The translations under genes and the position numbers were made by a program. From Cenococcum geophilum 1.58 (Eukaryota; Ascomycota; Dothideomycetes; Gloniales; Gloniaceae): a stretch of DNA of 64,000 bases. Of the stretch, positions 26,401-39,804 are shown in pieces (the first letter of the stretch is position 1; each line of letters begins with the position of its first letter). Location: positions 876,434 to 940,433 of the forward strand of contig KV748206.1 in NCBI GenBank assembly GCA_001692895.1, written 5' to 3'. The notes under the pieces were generated by a model. It was not told the origin of the DNA. It did not search any database and saw only the letters and a program-made list of their open reading frames with translations.

Positions 26401-27568
26401 ATCTAAGGGACTAGATCTTAAGGAGGGAGATAAAGTATGGCTACTATACAAAAATTTTAAAAGTTAACGACTAAGTAAGAAGTTGGACTACGTTAGACTA
26501 GGACCTTTTAAAATTATATAAAGGATTTTATTAGTTACATTTAAGTTAAACCTACTAGCTAAAATGAAGATTTACCCTATATAGTATATTGTAATGCTAG
26601 AGCCAGTATATGGGAATGTTAAGCTATTAATCTATAAAGTAGATATGTATAGAGGATAGGAAAAAGACAAATGGTAAGTTTTAAAGATCATTAGTTATAA
26701 GGATATTGACGATAAAATATAGTATAAGGTTAAGTGGATAGGCTATACTAAGACTACCTAGGAGCTACTAGAGAATTTAAAGAATGTTATAGGAAAGGTA
26801 TAGGAGTATTAGAAGAGATTAGGTTAGGTAGTATTAAAAAAGAAGAATCGCTAAAGAACGAGTTACCTAAGGGGGACCTAGGAAGAGTAGTTGCCGAACT
26901 ACTTAGATTTATTTCCTTTTCTGTTAGAAGAGAATCTATTCTTTTATTACTAAGTTCCTATAAACCTTATTTTATAAGTTTTTACTCTTTAAAACGCACC
27001 TTCTTACAGACCTTCTTAAGACGGATTAACCGAGCAGACGCCGTAAGATAAGACTTAAGAGCCCGTTGCTAAGTATTGGTAGCCTCCCGTTCTACGTTAT
27101 AAGAATAGCGTAGTTCCGCTAGAGTAATAGACAGTTTATTATCTAGCTGTGTAGTAATAGATTAAATACAAGACCCTAAAACAAATTAATTAGGGAACTA
27201 GACGACTATTAAGAGTAATAAGTCGCGTATATTCGGCATTAGAGACGGAGCGAACGTTATAGGATAAATAAATATTTGCTTTAGTGCACTCTAAATAAAA
27301 GGACGGTTGTTACGAAGATGGGTTCGCTAGTGTAATATAAACTAACCCCTCTTTTAAACAGCGAGAATATAGAGACGGTATAATCTTACTAAAGAGATAA
27401 TATCGCGGCTATAGTGCGAATACAACAAGCAGTTAAAGAAGAAGAAATTGCTTTAGGTATAATGAGCAACGATATTAACTAAATTAATTAGACGGACATT
27501 ATACCTCTAGTAAACAATTTAGAGATGTTTTGAATCTTTAAGGATAAAGATAAAAAGGAGGGAGATAG

Positions 27569-27994
27569 TATTACGGACGCTTTAAATACAATGTTATAAC
27601 TACTTAGAGAGGAGACGGAAGAAGCTAGTTGGTTAATTTAGGTATGGTTTAGGATGGAGCCAATAGAACTATATAACGAGGAATAGTAGCTAAGGTTATA
27701 TAGGGTAATTTATATAATCTATAGGATCTGCGTAATCCGTAACAGAGTAGATAGAGCACACGTATATTACGTATAAGAAGGATTTTATAGGAGTACGGTT
27801 GTGTATTTAAGGACCCTTAGTCCCTACCTAGATAGTTCCTTCCTTATAGTAATTCTTAGAATATAATTAGAGTTAATCTATTAGGCAACCACTCTACCAG
27901 TTATTATTACGTTGTTAACTTTTATACTTGCATTTCCTACACACCTAGCCTAATAACGAGCCTATTGTAGTTCTTGCTATAAGGTTCCGTTATA
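27569..27994 (+). repeat. LTR of element E (3')
   Basis: Begins TATTACGGACGC (TG decayed to TA) and ends CCGTTATA. Same length (426 bp) as the left copy, with many C-to-T and G-to-A differences. Followed by CCTAT. Confidence 0.92.
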
Positions 27995-28096
27995 CCTATT
28001 ATACGTAAATAGGGTTACCCCTAGTTGCTCCTTTATTAACTAGAAAAGAGTATTGCTTAAAGCCACTTAACTAAGTTAGAATTACGCTAACTATAC

Positions 28097-28283
28097 TATT
28101 ACGGCACTGACCTAACGCATACTGTTTTATACTATCTCGTACTATTTCCTACTATTAGCTAGCCCACTACTAGCGACTTAGTGACCGGCCCTACTATTTA
28201 TATATAATACCCCCTTTCCACCTTCTTCCCCTCTTTATACTATAACGTAGTTATTCAATCTACTTTATTATAGCACTGTAACA
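28097..28283 (+). repeat. LTR of element B (5')
   Basis: Begins TATTACGGCACTGACC (TGTCACGG decayed) and ends CACTGTAACA. 187 bp, matches 39508-39694. Confidence 0.92.
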
Positions 28284-29373
28284 GTTTGTGGTATCTTTAA
28301 TTTGCGCCCTATTGCAATTACCAATTCCTTATACCCTAGCTAATTAACCTCTACCCTAGAGCAATTGCGACCTACGCACGCCTCTACTAAAACCGATACG
28401 TCCCTAGTATAATCCTAGAATAATCCTTAGTTTTTACCTAGCGCCTAAATAGGCGACACTAATAATGCTAAAATGGCTAAAACCTAGAACCTCTGTAATG
28501 CTTTTACAGACCTCTTTATAGAGATATACCCTAATATCGCATAGATAATTTACTGCTCCCTACTATACCCTAAAACCTTTAAGCCTAGCAAAGCTTACCT
28601 TACCCTTATTAACTATACTAACAAGTTCCTTAATAATATTAAAGTAGGACTATAGTGTATATATAACATAAACACCGCTAATAAGAAAGCTAATAAAAAC
28701 CTTAGTGCCCTTATCGCTTCCTAGATAGGAACTATTAACTCCTAGGTAAAGACTATTACCGTTCTAAAATAATTAACCCCTATAATAACGGTAGTAACCT
28801 AGCAGAAAAAACAGAGATCTAAAGACCCGCTAATATTTAGCGGAAAAGGCACCCCGCTAAAACGATAAGCTAATTTTAAAACCTAGTACATTAAGATTAA
28901 GGGAGTCTTTAACCGGGACTGGGACTATTTTAACATAGTTTAGTCCTAGATCCTTTATATCTTGGACATACTAAAGAATAAGGCCTATAAGTTTATTAAA
29001 TAGGGCCTAGAGCTTATATATAAGAACCTAAACAATATATCTACGTAAAAATGGCCTACTAAGGAAGATATGCTTAAAGACCTTACTGCTTACTATAAGG
29101 TCCTTAATATAACCCAAGTCGCAAAAAATAAGCTTAACCATTTCCCCTAGGGTAAGCGTAATTACTGGTCCTGGAAGGGAGAGCTTAATAAGCTAATAGT
29201 CCGCGCTAAGAAGACAGATAAATAGAAGGTAGACCTACTCTAAAAGTTTATCTCTCTAAAGATGGAAGAGCTGGTACTTAGACTTGCCTATAAAATTAAT
29301 AACAGCGACTATATAGGCTAGAGTAAGTAGATAGATATATTCGCTAAAAACCTTACAAACTATGCACACTAAG

Positions 29374-29560
29374 TGTAACGGCGCTGGGGCACCGCCCCAT
29401 GCGACGTCTACATGCAGCCTAGTTAGGGGCTCGCTTGGAGACTTGGCTCGTGTATATAGACGTATTCTTTCCTTAACCTTCTTCTGCTCCTTAGCTTAGT
29501 ATCTTTATAATATAGCATTCTACAAGCTTCGGTTTAGAGGCATTTATACGAGCCGTAACA
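29374..29560 (+). repeat. LTR of element D (5')
   Basis: Begins TGTAACGGCGCTGGGGC and ends GAGCCGTAACA. It contains a GC-rich hairpin (GGGGC...GCCCC). Matches 33863-34049. Confidence 0.93.
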
Positions 29561-31129
29561 TTATACTAAGCTTACCCACCTGGGGGGGACTTTATTTATT
29601 TGGAGCTCCCTCTTTACCTCGCCTGGGAAGGCCTGGATAATCTCCCACCCCCGTTCCGCGTGTTCTAAGGGGACACGCGTTAAATACCCCTAGCTACGCG
29701 TCGTCAACGTGTCGAGTCGCTATTATTGATACTAGGAGCCGGTATTTAAGCAGCTAAAAGGTCTCCTATAGATAAAGACGACTGCCTGGGAAGGTAAGAA
29801 TATCTTACCCCCCTGACCTTTTCGACTAATACAAAGTTGTACGAGCTATAGAGATGACCTTGGTTAAGACTTAGCCTAATACTGCGGAGAATAATATAGT
29901 AATCCTATCACTAAGCCCAGCATTAATCCCGTAGTGTTGGCTAAGACAAGCCGAGACATAACCCAAGCCGTGCTATTAGGCGGTAGGTGTATATTATCCG
30001 CGAAGTTCTCTAGTATACATTAGGTTTGGGCCAACGGCTAAAATAAGCTAACTTATAACCCACGCCGTACTATTAAGCGGTAGGTATATATTGTTTACGA
30101 AGTCCTCTAGAACAAATCCTACCTATATCCTTTAGCACAGACTACGCTGTAATAACTACCCTAATTAATACTAAGCTGTATAAGGAGAGACGAAATTAAT
30201 TAGGAAGGACTTGCTAGCACCGTACTACTACCCTAAAACTTTAAACCCGATAACCTGTCGCGCCGATATACCTATAACACGACTCTCTGACTTATCTATA
30301 AACGCCCTTATAGATACCCGTTAAGTTCTTATTAATAACTACCATATGTAATTAACCCGAACCTTACTATTAACCTAGGTAGTCCCTCGATTTTACAGCC
30401 GAATATATCTATATTCTACGTATAGGGGTACTAGGAACCTAGGGGAGAATTTAAGTAATTTATAGTACTCTTAATTAGGAGAACAGATTAGGAGAATTAT
30501 TCCGATTTATAGTACTCTCTAACAGCTCTATAGATGAGCCTATTTATCTCTATAACCTCTTACAAACTATTAACGTGTTTCTCTTAATAGCCTTTTATAT
30601 AACCTTTTATGAATAAGATAGCCTACCGTTATAAAAGTATGTCTTACTAATTGTTGACAAGAATTAAAATATTAACACGTACGCCTTAGTATATACGCTC
30701 TTAATACCATTTATTAACTACCCTCAAACTACCTACTACTTAACGGCAGTCCTCCTTAAACGATAATATGCGAATCTACTCTCTAATAGTATCTCGTCGA
30801 ATTAAATGCTATATAATAGCTTACCCTTATACAACTATACTTGAATATTAAAGCGCACTCTTTCTTTAATACCTTTAACCCTCTAATAAGAATCGAAATA
30901 TTAACACGTACCCTCTTAATACCTCTTTCAATACCTCTAATAACGATTTAATATACTAAGTCATAACAGCATTCCTATAAGTTCTTAATTAATCCTAGAT
31001 ATCTGCTACTTACAGCGATATCCTTAATTAAATCTAAGTATTTAAATACGCCTGTTGACTCTATAGCGTACCTTCGAATAACTAATAACGTCTTAAACTA
31101 CCTACCAATTAATAGTAGACCTCGAGAAA

Positions 31130-33430
31130 CTGACAGACGGATTATGCCATTACGCCTACGATCCGAATGCGATTCGAATGCGACCTAAACGCGATTTAAA
31201 TACGAACCCGACCGACCGTCGTGCCGATATACCTATGACACGAACTATGACTTTAACAACGACCGTATAAGTTCGTTGACGATTAACTGCCTCCCTAATC
31301 GATTTAATTGTCTTCTTCTTTACCTACGGTAATCCTTTTTAACTAACACTAAGCTACGCATACTAAGGAACGACTATAGTTAATACTAAGTTATATAAGC
31401 TTTACCTTAAGCATTTATACACTCTAATAACGAGGTTAATACTAAGCTGTATAAGCTTCAATAACGAAATTAATTTGGATAAACTAGATAATAATTGCGC
31501 TATTACGCCTGTAATCTAAATGCGATTTAAACGCGATTTAAATGCAAACTAATTAACTAATTGTGCCGTTATACCTGCGATTAATTGACCAATAATAGCG
31601 CTAATACGCCTACTATCTACTATCGGACGCTAGCACCGTACTACTATTAAATAGATAAGAGCTCGTGCTAATATGTATATAAGCTATATTTCTTTTTTCT
31701 ATGGCTCGGGGCGCGCTATATTAAAGGAGGGGGTAGTAGAGCTAAGGAGGTACTAAAGTTCTAAGAGGAATAATAACCACGGAGGGCTCCTAGCGATATA
31801 CACCCCTCGTAGCAGCAGGACGGCTGCATGCCCTACGCCAACCTGATAATAACTGTGCCTCTACGCCTACAGTCTAACGACTAAACGATCGCGCTAATAC
31901 GCCCGTAATCTATGAACGAGATAATCATGCCGATATAACTGCTATCGCGTACTACTACGACAACAATCGCGCCGTTACGCCTGCAATCTATTAACCAACA
32001 ATTATGCCACTACGCCTACGATCTATTAACTAGCTAATAAACCAAGCTCCAAATATTCGACTAACTATTACTACTTAACGCTTATACCGTACTACTATTA
32101 CAATAAACCACCTACTGCTCTACCTGTAGTAACCCAATTAACCTTTTGCTACTCTACCTATAGCATTACTATTAACACCTACTGCTCTGCCTGCAGCTAA
32201 CTAACACCTTGCTGCCTTGCTTATAGTACTATAATTAACTCTAGCTGCTTTGCCTGCAGCTAATACTAATTTAACCTCCGCTGCTCCGCCTACGGCGAAC
32301 TATCTTCTACTGCCTTGCTTGCAGCACTATAATAAACTATTACTGCTCTGCCTGTAGTCTACAACCGACTTTTACTGCCCCGCCTATAGTAACAACTGTA
32401 TATAAGGGAGAGCTTTGCCCCTTGGAATACGACCCCACCGCTAGCACCGTACTACTACCCGAATTAATAAGCTTCGCGCTGATACGCCTATAGAACTATA
32501 ACCTATTAATAGACGAGCTTTATACTCGACCTACTATTACTACCTAATGCTGGCACCGTACTGCCATAAGAACTGATACCTCGCTGCTCTACCTACAGCT
32601 AACTAATTAAATAATTGCGCTAATACGCCTGCGATCCGAATGCGATTTAAATATAACCCGAATATAATTCGAATATATACCCGACCAACTAATTATGCCG
32701 ATATGCCTGCGATCTACTAGCTAACTAATAAATTAAGCTTTAAATATTTAACCTACTATTACTACCTAACGCTGGTACTGTACTACTACCTAACTAGATA
32801 ATACCTTGCTGCTCTACCTGCAGCTAACTAACTAGATAACGATAGCGCTAATACGCCTGCTATTACGACCTAATAATAACTATGCTACTACGCCTATAGT
32901 CTAACCGATAGACCAATTGTGCTGTTACGCCTACGATCCGCCTGCGACCTGAATGCGATTTAAATAATACCTAAACGTAATTCGAATACAAACCCGACCA
33001 AATAATAGCGCTGATATGCCTGCTATTATAATAGACCCTTACTGCTCTACCTATAGCTAATTAACCCTTATTGCTTTATTAGTAGCTAGCTAACCCTTAC
33101 TACTCTGCCTATAGCCAACCGACTTTTACTACTCCGCCTACGGTAATACCTGTATATAAGGTAGAGCTTTACTTCCTAAAATATGGCCTGTCGCTAGTAC
33201 CATATTGCTATAATTCTAATAAGTTACCGCGCTAATACGCCTGCGAACCACCACTAATAAGATACCGTGCTAATATACTTGCGGAACTATACCCTAATAA
33301 CCCGTCGCGCTAATATGCCTGCAACCTAAATATAACTAGGTAGAGCTTTGCTCCCTAGAATATAACCCTATTACTAGCATTATACTGCTACCTAAATAAC
33401 CCGTTACTAGTACTGTACTGCTACTAAATA
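31130..33430 (+). repeat. Interspersed array of three short hairpin-forming motifs
   Basis: Motif 1 has a 6-bp stem around a 12-nt core of consensus GCYNNTACGCCT, with about 16 copies. The clearest is AATAGC (33004-33009), core, GCTATT (33022-33027); another is GATAGC at 32841 with GCTATT at 32859. Motif 2 is CTGC-TCTGCCT-GCAG or its TCTACCT variant, with about 15 copies, for example 32182-32196. Motif 3 is GCTAGCACCGTACTACTAC, with about 8 copies and a TAGCA...TGCTA stem when undecayed. They alternate irregularly rather than in tandem. The counts come from reading by eye. I know of no function. Confidence 0.7.
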
Positions 33431-33862
33431 GATAAGAACTCGTGCTAATATGCATATAAGTAACTCCCTAACCCTCCTACCCTTATTAAATCTTTACGCC
33501 TACTTTTCTAAGAGGGGGACTAGGGGGGCTTTTTTTATGGCTTAGGGCGCGCTATAATAAAAGGGGGGAGAGTATAGCTAGGAGGTACCGGAGTTCTAAG
33601 AGGAGGGAGAAGGAATGATAACTAATAGAGGGCTCCTAGCAATAGACCCCTCGCTATAGCAGGAGCTACAGGACGGCTGCCTACCCTATATTAACTAGGT
33701 ATAGTAATATACCTCACAGCAGCAGGAGCTGTAGGACTGCTGTAAGTCCTATATTAACTAGCATCGCGATTAAGCGCCAAATATAAAAAAAAATTTCTTT
33801 TCTCTTTCTTCTCTATAAGGGGCTAAAGCCTAAGGGCAGGCTTTTTTGGAAGAGGGGGGTAA

Positions 33863-34049
33863 TGTAACGGCGCTGGGGCACCGCCTTATGCGACGTTTAT
33901 ATGCAGCCTAGTTAGGGGCTCGCTTAGAGACTTGGCTCGTGTATATAGACGTATTTTTTTCTCGACCTTCTTCTGCTCCTTAGCTTAGTATCTTCGTAAT
34001 ACAGTATTCTACAAGCTTTGGTTTAGAGGCATTTGTATAAGCCGTAACA
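33863..34049 (+). repeat. LTR of element D (3')
   Basis: 187 bp, same ends as the left copy, about a dozen differences, nearly all transitions. Followed by CTAAG. Confidence 0.93.
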
Positions 34050-37000
34050 CTAAGCTAATCTTAAGAAAAACACTAACTACTATCTACCTGCCTAAGCCCC
34101 TGCCCCTATATTAACCCTAACCCTAGTAGTAACTAGAGAACCTATAGACCTTAATAGAATCTTAGATATAGAGCGTAAGTGCCGCGTTAATAATAGACTA
34201 TGCCTTACCTATAGCCTGCCCGGCCACTAAAAGGATACCTATAACCCTACTAAGATAGTAAACCTAGTTCTAATGCTACCCTATTAAATAACGCAAACTA
34301 ATAACCGCGGACGCGGCGACTGTAGAGTCTATTATAGACGCGGCGACTATAAAGCCTATTATAGCCGCGGCGGACGACCCCCCCCCCTTTAACCCTATAG
34401 CTTAGTTACTCTAAACTATGCCCTATATAGGAGCCTAACCCGTTAATAACACCTAGTATTAGTAACTTCGCGCTAGCGAATATAAACACGGCCACGTTGT
34501 TAGTAAGGTATTATTTTCCTATACCCCAACTAAAACTAAGACTAACACCGCCAGCTAAATAGACACTGGACCGCCCCGCTAAGATAGCCCTATACCCTAG
34601 TTATTAAAAGGTAAACCCTTAGACTAAGTTACGTCTAAGGGTTTAAACTATATAAGGAGGAAGATAAAAAGATTAGGTCCCTATTACTAGATTAATTAGT
34701 CCTTTCTATTAGTAAACTACTACTTAATCTTAGATTAGCAAATAGTAATAAGAAATTAATCCTTATTTAAACCTAACTCTCCTTATTACGTAACCTATAC
34801 CCCTAAGTTTATATTAATACAATAAGCCTAGTGGACTCTAGTAGTACTATAATAGCATTTGCCGATATAGAGTCTATTATAAGAAAGTATAACGTTATAA
34901 CTAAGAAGCTGCTAGCACCTAGGCCACTGCGCCTTGCAGATAGTATCCTAACTTCGCTTATTATAGACTACTTCACTGCCTAAATATTAATCGGCCTCTA
35001 TACTAAAGCTATACTCTTTTTTATTACAAAACTCTCGCCTACTACCCTAATTATCCTAGGTATACCCTAGCTTTAGAAGCATAAGCCCCGCCCTAGCTTT
35101 AGAAAACTTAAGATCCGCTTTAATTTAGACTACTACTCTAGGCACTACCTTCCGTAGGGGATAACCAATGTTAGTAGAGACGCCCTATGTAGATACTTAG
35201 CACTACTAAGCCTAGTGCCTAGGACTATATATAAAGCCCTAATAGTAGAAGACGTTCCTAATAAAGGGGAGCTTATATAGCTGCAAAGAAACAAGATAGT
35301 AAAAGACTGGACTACTTTAGCACTTAAGACTAAAATAATGGGCTAGCTAGCCCTACTAAGACTAAGAAAGAAGGTCTGCTTTACGCCGCTACTACTAAGA
35401 ATCTAACCCCAACCTAGGCACTATCTAAACCCTAGCCGCCTAGCCTAATACCTAGAACTAAGCTATATACCATATACGCATACTATAGCTCGCGTTATAG
35501 TAAGGATTGGCTATAGAACTACTAAGACCCAGATAATAGAAACCGCGCCACTGTAACGCCTAACCTTATACCTATCTCCCGCGCGTACTATATAGGGCCA
35601 CCGCCTTATTTCCGCCCCCTTAGGCCAACTAAGCTATACTAGCCTAGCCGTAGCACTAGAGAACTAGATACGCCCCAACCTAGACGATATTAAATACACT
35701 TATGCTATTAATTTCACTCAGTTCTATAAATAAAAAGACGTAAAGGTAATAAGGATTTATATAGTAGAGCTAGTAGAACTGGTTAAACAAGATAAATACT
35801 AACAGCTACTTAAAGAGCTGCCTATAGGCCTAATAGAAGTACTAAACCTATTAAAAAGGTCTTTCTGCCAGCTGGTGGAAGGCGACTATACAATAAAGGA
35901 AGCCCGTAAAGTGCTCCCCCCCTATTTCTATAACTTCCTTAAGATAAATNTAAAAACTAAACCCNAGCTTTTANNTTANAAGATAGTNNANACTAATATT
36001 AAAAAATTCCTAAAAGGCAAACTAGGATTAACCCGCGAAGACATTCTATAATGCCTACTAAAGGAGTTTAGTAAACATATTAAGCACTTCCTCCCTAAAA
36101 ACGTAGATAAGCTGCCCCCTTACTAACTATAGGACTATAAAATTAAGATCACCCCCGGAAACTAGGCCCCGTACTATAAAAATAGACTACTTTTACCTAC
36201 TAAACTTAGGTATATAAAGAAGTGGATTAATAAGATGCTAGATAAGGGTTTTATCCGCGAATTAACCTTACTAGCTACCGCACTACTCCTCCTCGCTGCT
36301 AAGCCTAGCGGCGGTATGTAAATCTACTATAACTACTAAGGCCTAAACACAGTTACTATTAAGAATTAATACCCACTGCCACTAATCCGCGAGACACTTG
36401 ACGCACTCTATAGTGCTAAATACTTTACTAAACTTAATATAATTGCTGCGTTTAACCAGATCTGGATTACGGAGGGCTATAAATAGCTTATAGCATTTAT
36501 TACCTGGTTCGGACTCTATAAAATACTAGTTATACCATTCGGCCTCTATAACGCACCCGCTACATTCTAAAACTATATTAACTATATTCTATATAACGCC
36601 CTTAACGACTACTACACTACCTACCTTAATAACGTCCTTATCTTTTCTAAAACACGCGCTAAGTATACTAAGTATATAAATAAAGTCATCCAAAGACTTA
36701 GCAATGCTAGACTTTAAATTAATATTAATAAGTCTAAGTTTTACTCTACTAAAACAAAATACCTCGGCTTAGTTATCTTAACTAATGGCATAACTATAGA
36801 CCCTAAAAAGGTACAGGCCTTATAGGAATAGAAGGACCCAACATTAATTAAAGAACTATAACAATTTCTCGGCTTCGCGAACTTCTACTAATAATTTATC
36901 TAAGGCTACTCTGCTATTGCTACACCTATAATAAAACTCCTAAAGAAGGATATCGGATGGCTATAGGAACTAGAATAAGCTAAATCGTTTAAGGCCCTTA

Positions 37001-39507
37001 AGGGAGCCTTTACTTCAGCACTAGTACTAGCATACTATAACTATATAAAGAAAATAGTGGTAGAGATAGACGTATCGAATTAGGCTTCTGGCGGAGTCCT
37101 TTCCCAGTATAATAATAACGGAAAATTAAGACCGGTCGCATTCTTCTCCATAAAGCACTTTACGCTAGAGTATAACTATAAGATCTACGATAAAGAACTC
37201 TTAGCTATTGTTAAGGCTTTAGAGGAATAGTGTCCTAAGCTATAAGGGACTAAGGAGCCGTTTAAAATTATTACCGACTATAAAAACCTATAGATGTTTA
37301 TAACTACTAAGCAGCTAAACTAGCGCTAAGTCTAGTAGGCAGAGTTCCTTTTATAGTTTAACTTTGTAATTATATATAGACCTAGTAGCAAAGCCACGCT
37401 CCCTAACGCCCTAAGCTAGCTACTAGGAATAAGGCCTAAGGACGCTAATAATAAACGCCTCCGCTACTAAGCCTAAGTCGTTATACCGCCCTAGAAAGTT
37501 AACCCTATAATCTTAGAAGAATTACTATATAAGTCCCGTAACTCTAATAATGCGGAGTTTATAGCCGCTTTAGACCCTAAAATAGCTAAAAAGTTACTAA
37601 ACAAGTTAATTTAGCTAGGATACTAGGAGAACGAACTCGTAAGAGATATAGTGGTAGCCCTACGTAATTAGAAAGCTCGCCGTTAGCTAAAGAAGATTAG
37701 AAAATTACTCCGTTGTAATAAGTTAGAATATAGTATTATTAACGGACAGATCTACTTCTACTAACATCTCTTTATCCCTAACGCCCTAGACCTTCACCTA
37801 GAAGTTACCCATTGCTCTTATAGCAGCGGCCCCGCTAGTTACCCTAGCTAGGTTAAGACTCTTAACCTCTTAAACTAAATATATTAGTGGCTAGGAATCT
37901 CCTAGTTTACGGCTACCTTCGTTAAAAACTGCGCCCTATACTTTCGCACTAAGACCCCCCGTTCTACCCCGCCCGGTTTCCTAAAGCTACTAAAATTACC
38001 CGCCCGCCTATAGACCAATATCTTAATCGACTATATTATAATACTACCGGTATACTAATGCCATGGTAAGGTATATAAATATATCCTTATTATTATGGAC
38101 CGCCTAACTAAAATATAATACCTTGTTCTAGTAATAGGACTCTTAATAAAGGAGCTAGTTAATAGCTTTATTAATAACGTGTATAAGCTCTATAGTATAC
38201 TAAGCACAATTATTTCTAATTACGGCACACAATTTATTAGCAACTTCTAGCAATAACTAAGTAAACGCCTTAAAACAACCTTATAACTAAGCTTAGCCTA
38301 ATACCTAAAAATAGACGGCCAAACTAAAATTATTAACGCTGCTGTAAATAAATACCTCTGTGCTTTTGTTAGCTTTATATAGGATAACTAGGTTAACTAC
38401 CTACCGCTTACCAAGTTTACTATAAATAACTAAGTTAATAAGAGCACAGGCATCTCCCCGTTTTTTGCAAACTATGGCTTTAACCCTCGCCTTAGAATTA
38501 AGCCTACTAGCCCCCGCCTACTAATACTATTAGTATAAGCAAAAAAGGAGTTCTTCCGCGTAGACTCTATAGCTAACCGCTTTAAGCGGATATTAACACA
38601 GCTTAAGGCCCTAGCCCGGATTTTATAATAACGCTATAAAGATAATACTAATACCTATAGGGATAAGAGCGTGTTATTCTACGAAGGCGATATAGTTATA
38701 GTTAGCTTAGAAAATATAAAGATAAATAGACCTAAGAAGAAATGGGATAATAAATAGGACGGCCTATACCCCGTACTCGCAGTATACTAAGGGGCAGTTA
38801 TAGTAGACCTTCTAGACTATATTTAAGTAAACAAATCCTTTTATATATCTAAGGTCCGCCTCTAGGCTACTAAAGAGATCCCTAGCTAAGCAAATATTAA
38901 TACTATAAAGCATTATAATGTATAAGGATGAGTAGTAGAGAGAGATAATAACGGCAATATAGAAGATAAATAGGAGTTTAAGAAAATCCTTAATATACAC
39001 GACAAAGACCCCTAGGGCCTAACTTATAAGATTAAATGGAAATATTATAAGGATATAACCTAGCAGCTAGAGGAAGACCTAAAGGGTTATAAATAAGCTA
39101 TACAGCGCTTCTATAAGCAACACCCTAAAAAGCTAGGACCCCTAGACTAGACACGAGATAAGGAAAAGTCACGCTAAGGTCGCGGTTAACCACCGTATTA
39201 AAATTTGTGGTGGTTAAGATGTTATAGAACTTTAACCAGCGGTTAAAGTTATCTAATTAGCCAAAATTCTTGCTAAGAAACGCCACGCGGATCGATTTAG
39301 GTGGCGGTATAGAGTTTTACCAACCTTACTTACTAAACTAACTAATTAGGATTTTCTATGCCCGGTATAGAAAATTGCCATTAGCTTAGTTAAGGGCGGT
39401 AAGCGGAACTAATATCTTTACGGTAAAAAATAGGCAACCCTATATACTGCCTATTTTTAAGTTATCTATTTAGTTTAGGGACCAAACCATCTAGAGAAGA
39501 GGAGTAC

Positions 39508-39694
39508 TGTCACGGCACTGACCTAACGCATACTATTTTATACTATCTCGTACTATTTCCTACTATTAGCTAGCCCACTACTAGCGACTTGGCGACCGGC
39601 CCTACTATTTATATACAATACCCCCTTTCTACCTTCTTCCCCTCTTTATACCACAACGTAGTTATTCAGTCTACTTTATTACAGCACTATGACA
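39508..39694 (+). repeat. LTR of element B (3')
   Basis: Begins TGTCACGGCACTGACC and ends CACTATGACA. 187 bp. Followed by the duplication TACAC. Confidence 0.92.
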
Positions 39695-39804
39695 TACACC
39701 ATTGTTTTAGCTACCTATCTATTTATTAATTACTTAAAGTTCTTTAGTAAGCGGGCTATAAAGTTAAGGTTAAGGTAATTAAGCATCTTATAAAGTATTA
39801 ACGT

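Larger units (their letters stand above)
20054..27994 (+). mobile_element. Gypsy/Ty3 chromovirus, element E
   Basis: Complete LTR retrotransposon of 7.94 kb with 426-bp LTRs and the 5-bp duplication CCTAT (20049-20053 and 27995-27999). Gag starts near 20523 (ATGCCACCAAAAG). A zinc knuckle lies at about 21528-21570, with its His and last Cys turned to Tyr. The RT carries an intact YLDD box at 24527-24538. The integrase has the TAYYPQTDG block near 26060-26090, and a chromodomain core YKVKWIGY lies near 26720-26745. The purine tract AAAAAGGAGGGAGATAG abuts the right LTR. Stops are mostly TAA/TAG. It sits in the protease-integrase part of Copia-1. Confidence 0.93.
29374..34049 (+). mobile_element. 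Element D: non-autonomous LTR retrotransposon with hairpin-motif interior
   Basis: Two 187-bp LTRs (29374-29560 and 33863-34049) start TGTAACGG and end CCGTAACA, with the exact 5-bp duplication CTAAG (29369-29373 and 34050-34054). A purine tract GAAGAGGGGGGTAA precedes the right LTR, so the element is on the plus strand. The 4.3-kb interior shows no gag, protease, RT or integrase motif that I can find in any frame. It looks like a large non-autonomous (LARD-like) element. The interior is filled with short repeated motifs that can form hairpins. It presumably depended on proteins from another Gypsy element; a 26-bp pre-purine-tract block identical to that of element A hints at which. Confidence 0.88.
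28097..39694 (+). mobile_element. Gypsy/Ty3 chromovirus, element B, carrying nested element D
   Basis: LTRs of 187 bp (28097-28283 and 39508-39694) with target duplications TATAC (28092-28096, one C-to-T) and TACAC (39695-39699). The gag frame runs through 28480-29370, is broken by element D, and resumes in the same frame at 34055. There a zinc-knuckle-like segment (about 34170-34240) has Cys codons turned to Tyr. The RT box at 36622-36633 reads YLNN. RNase H, integrase and a chromodomain-like C-terminus follow to 39245. The pol stop codon lies in the palindrome 39228-39250. The purine tract AGAGAAGAGGAG precedes the right LTR. It is inserted in the Copia-1 pre-integrase region. Confidence 0.92.
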
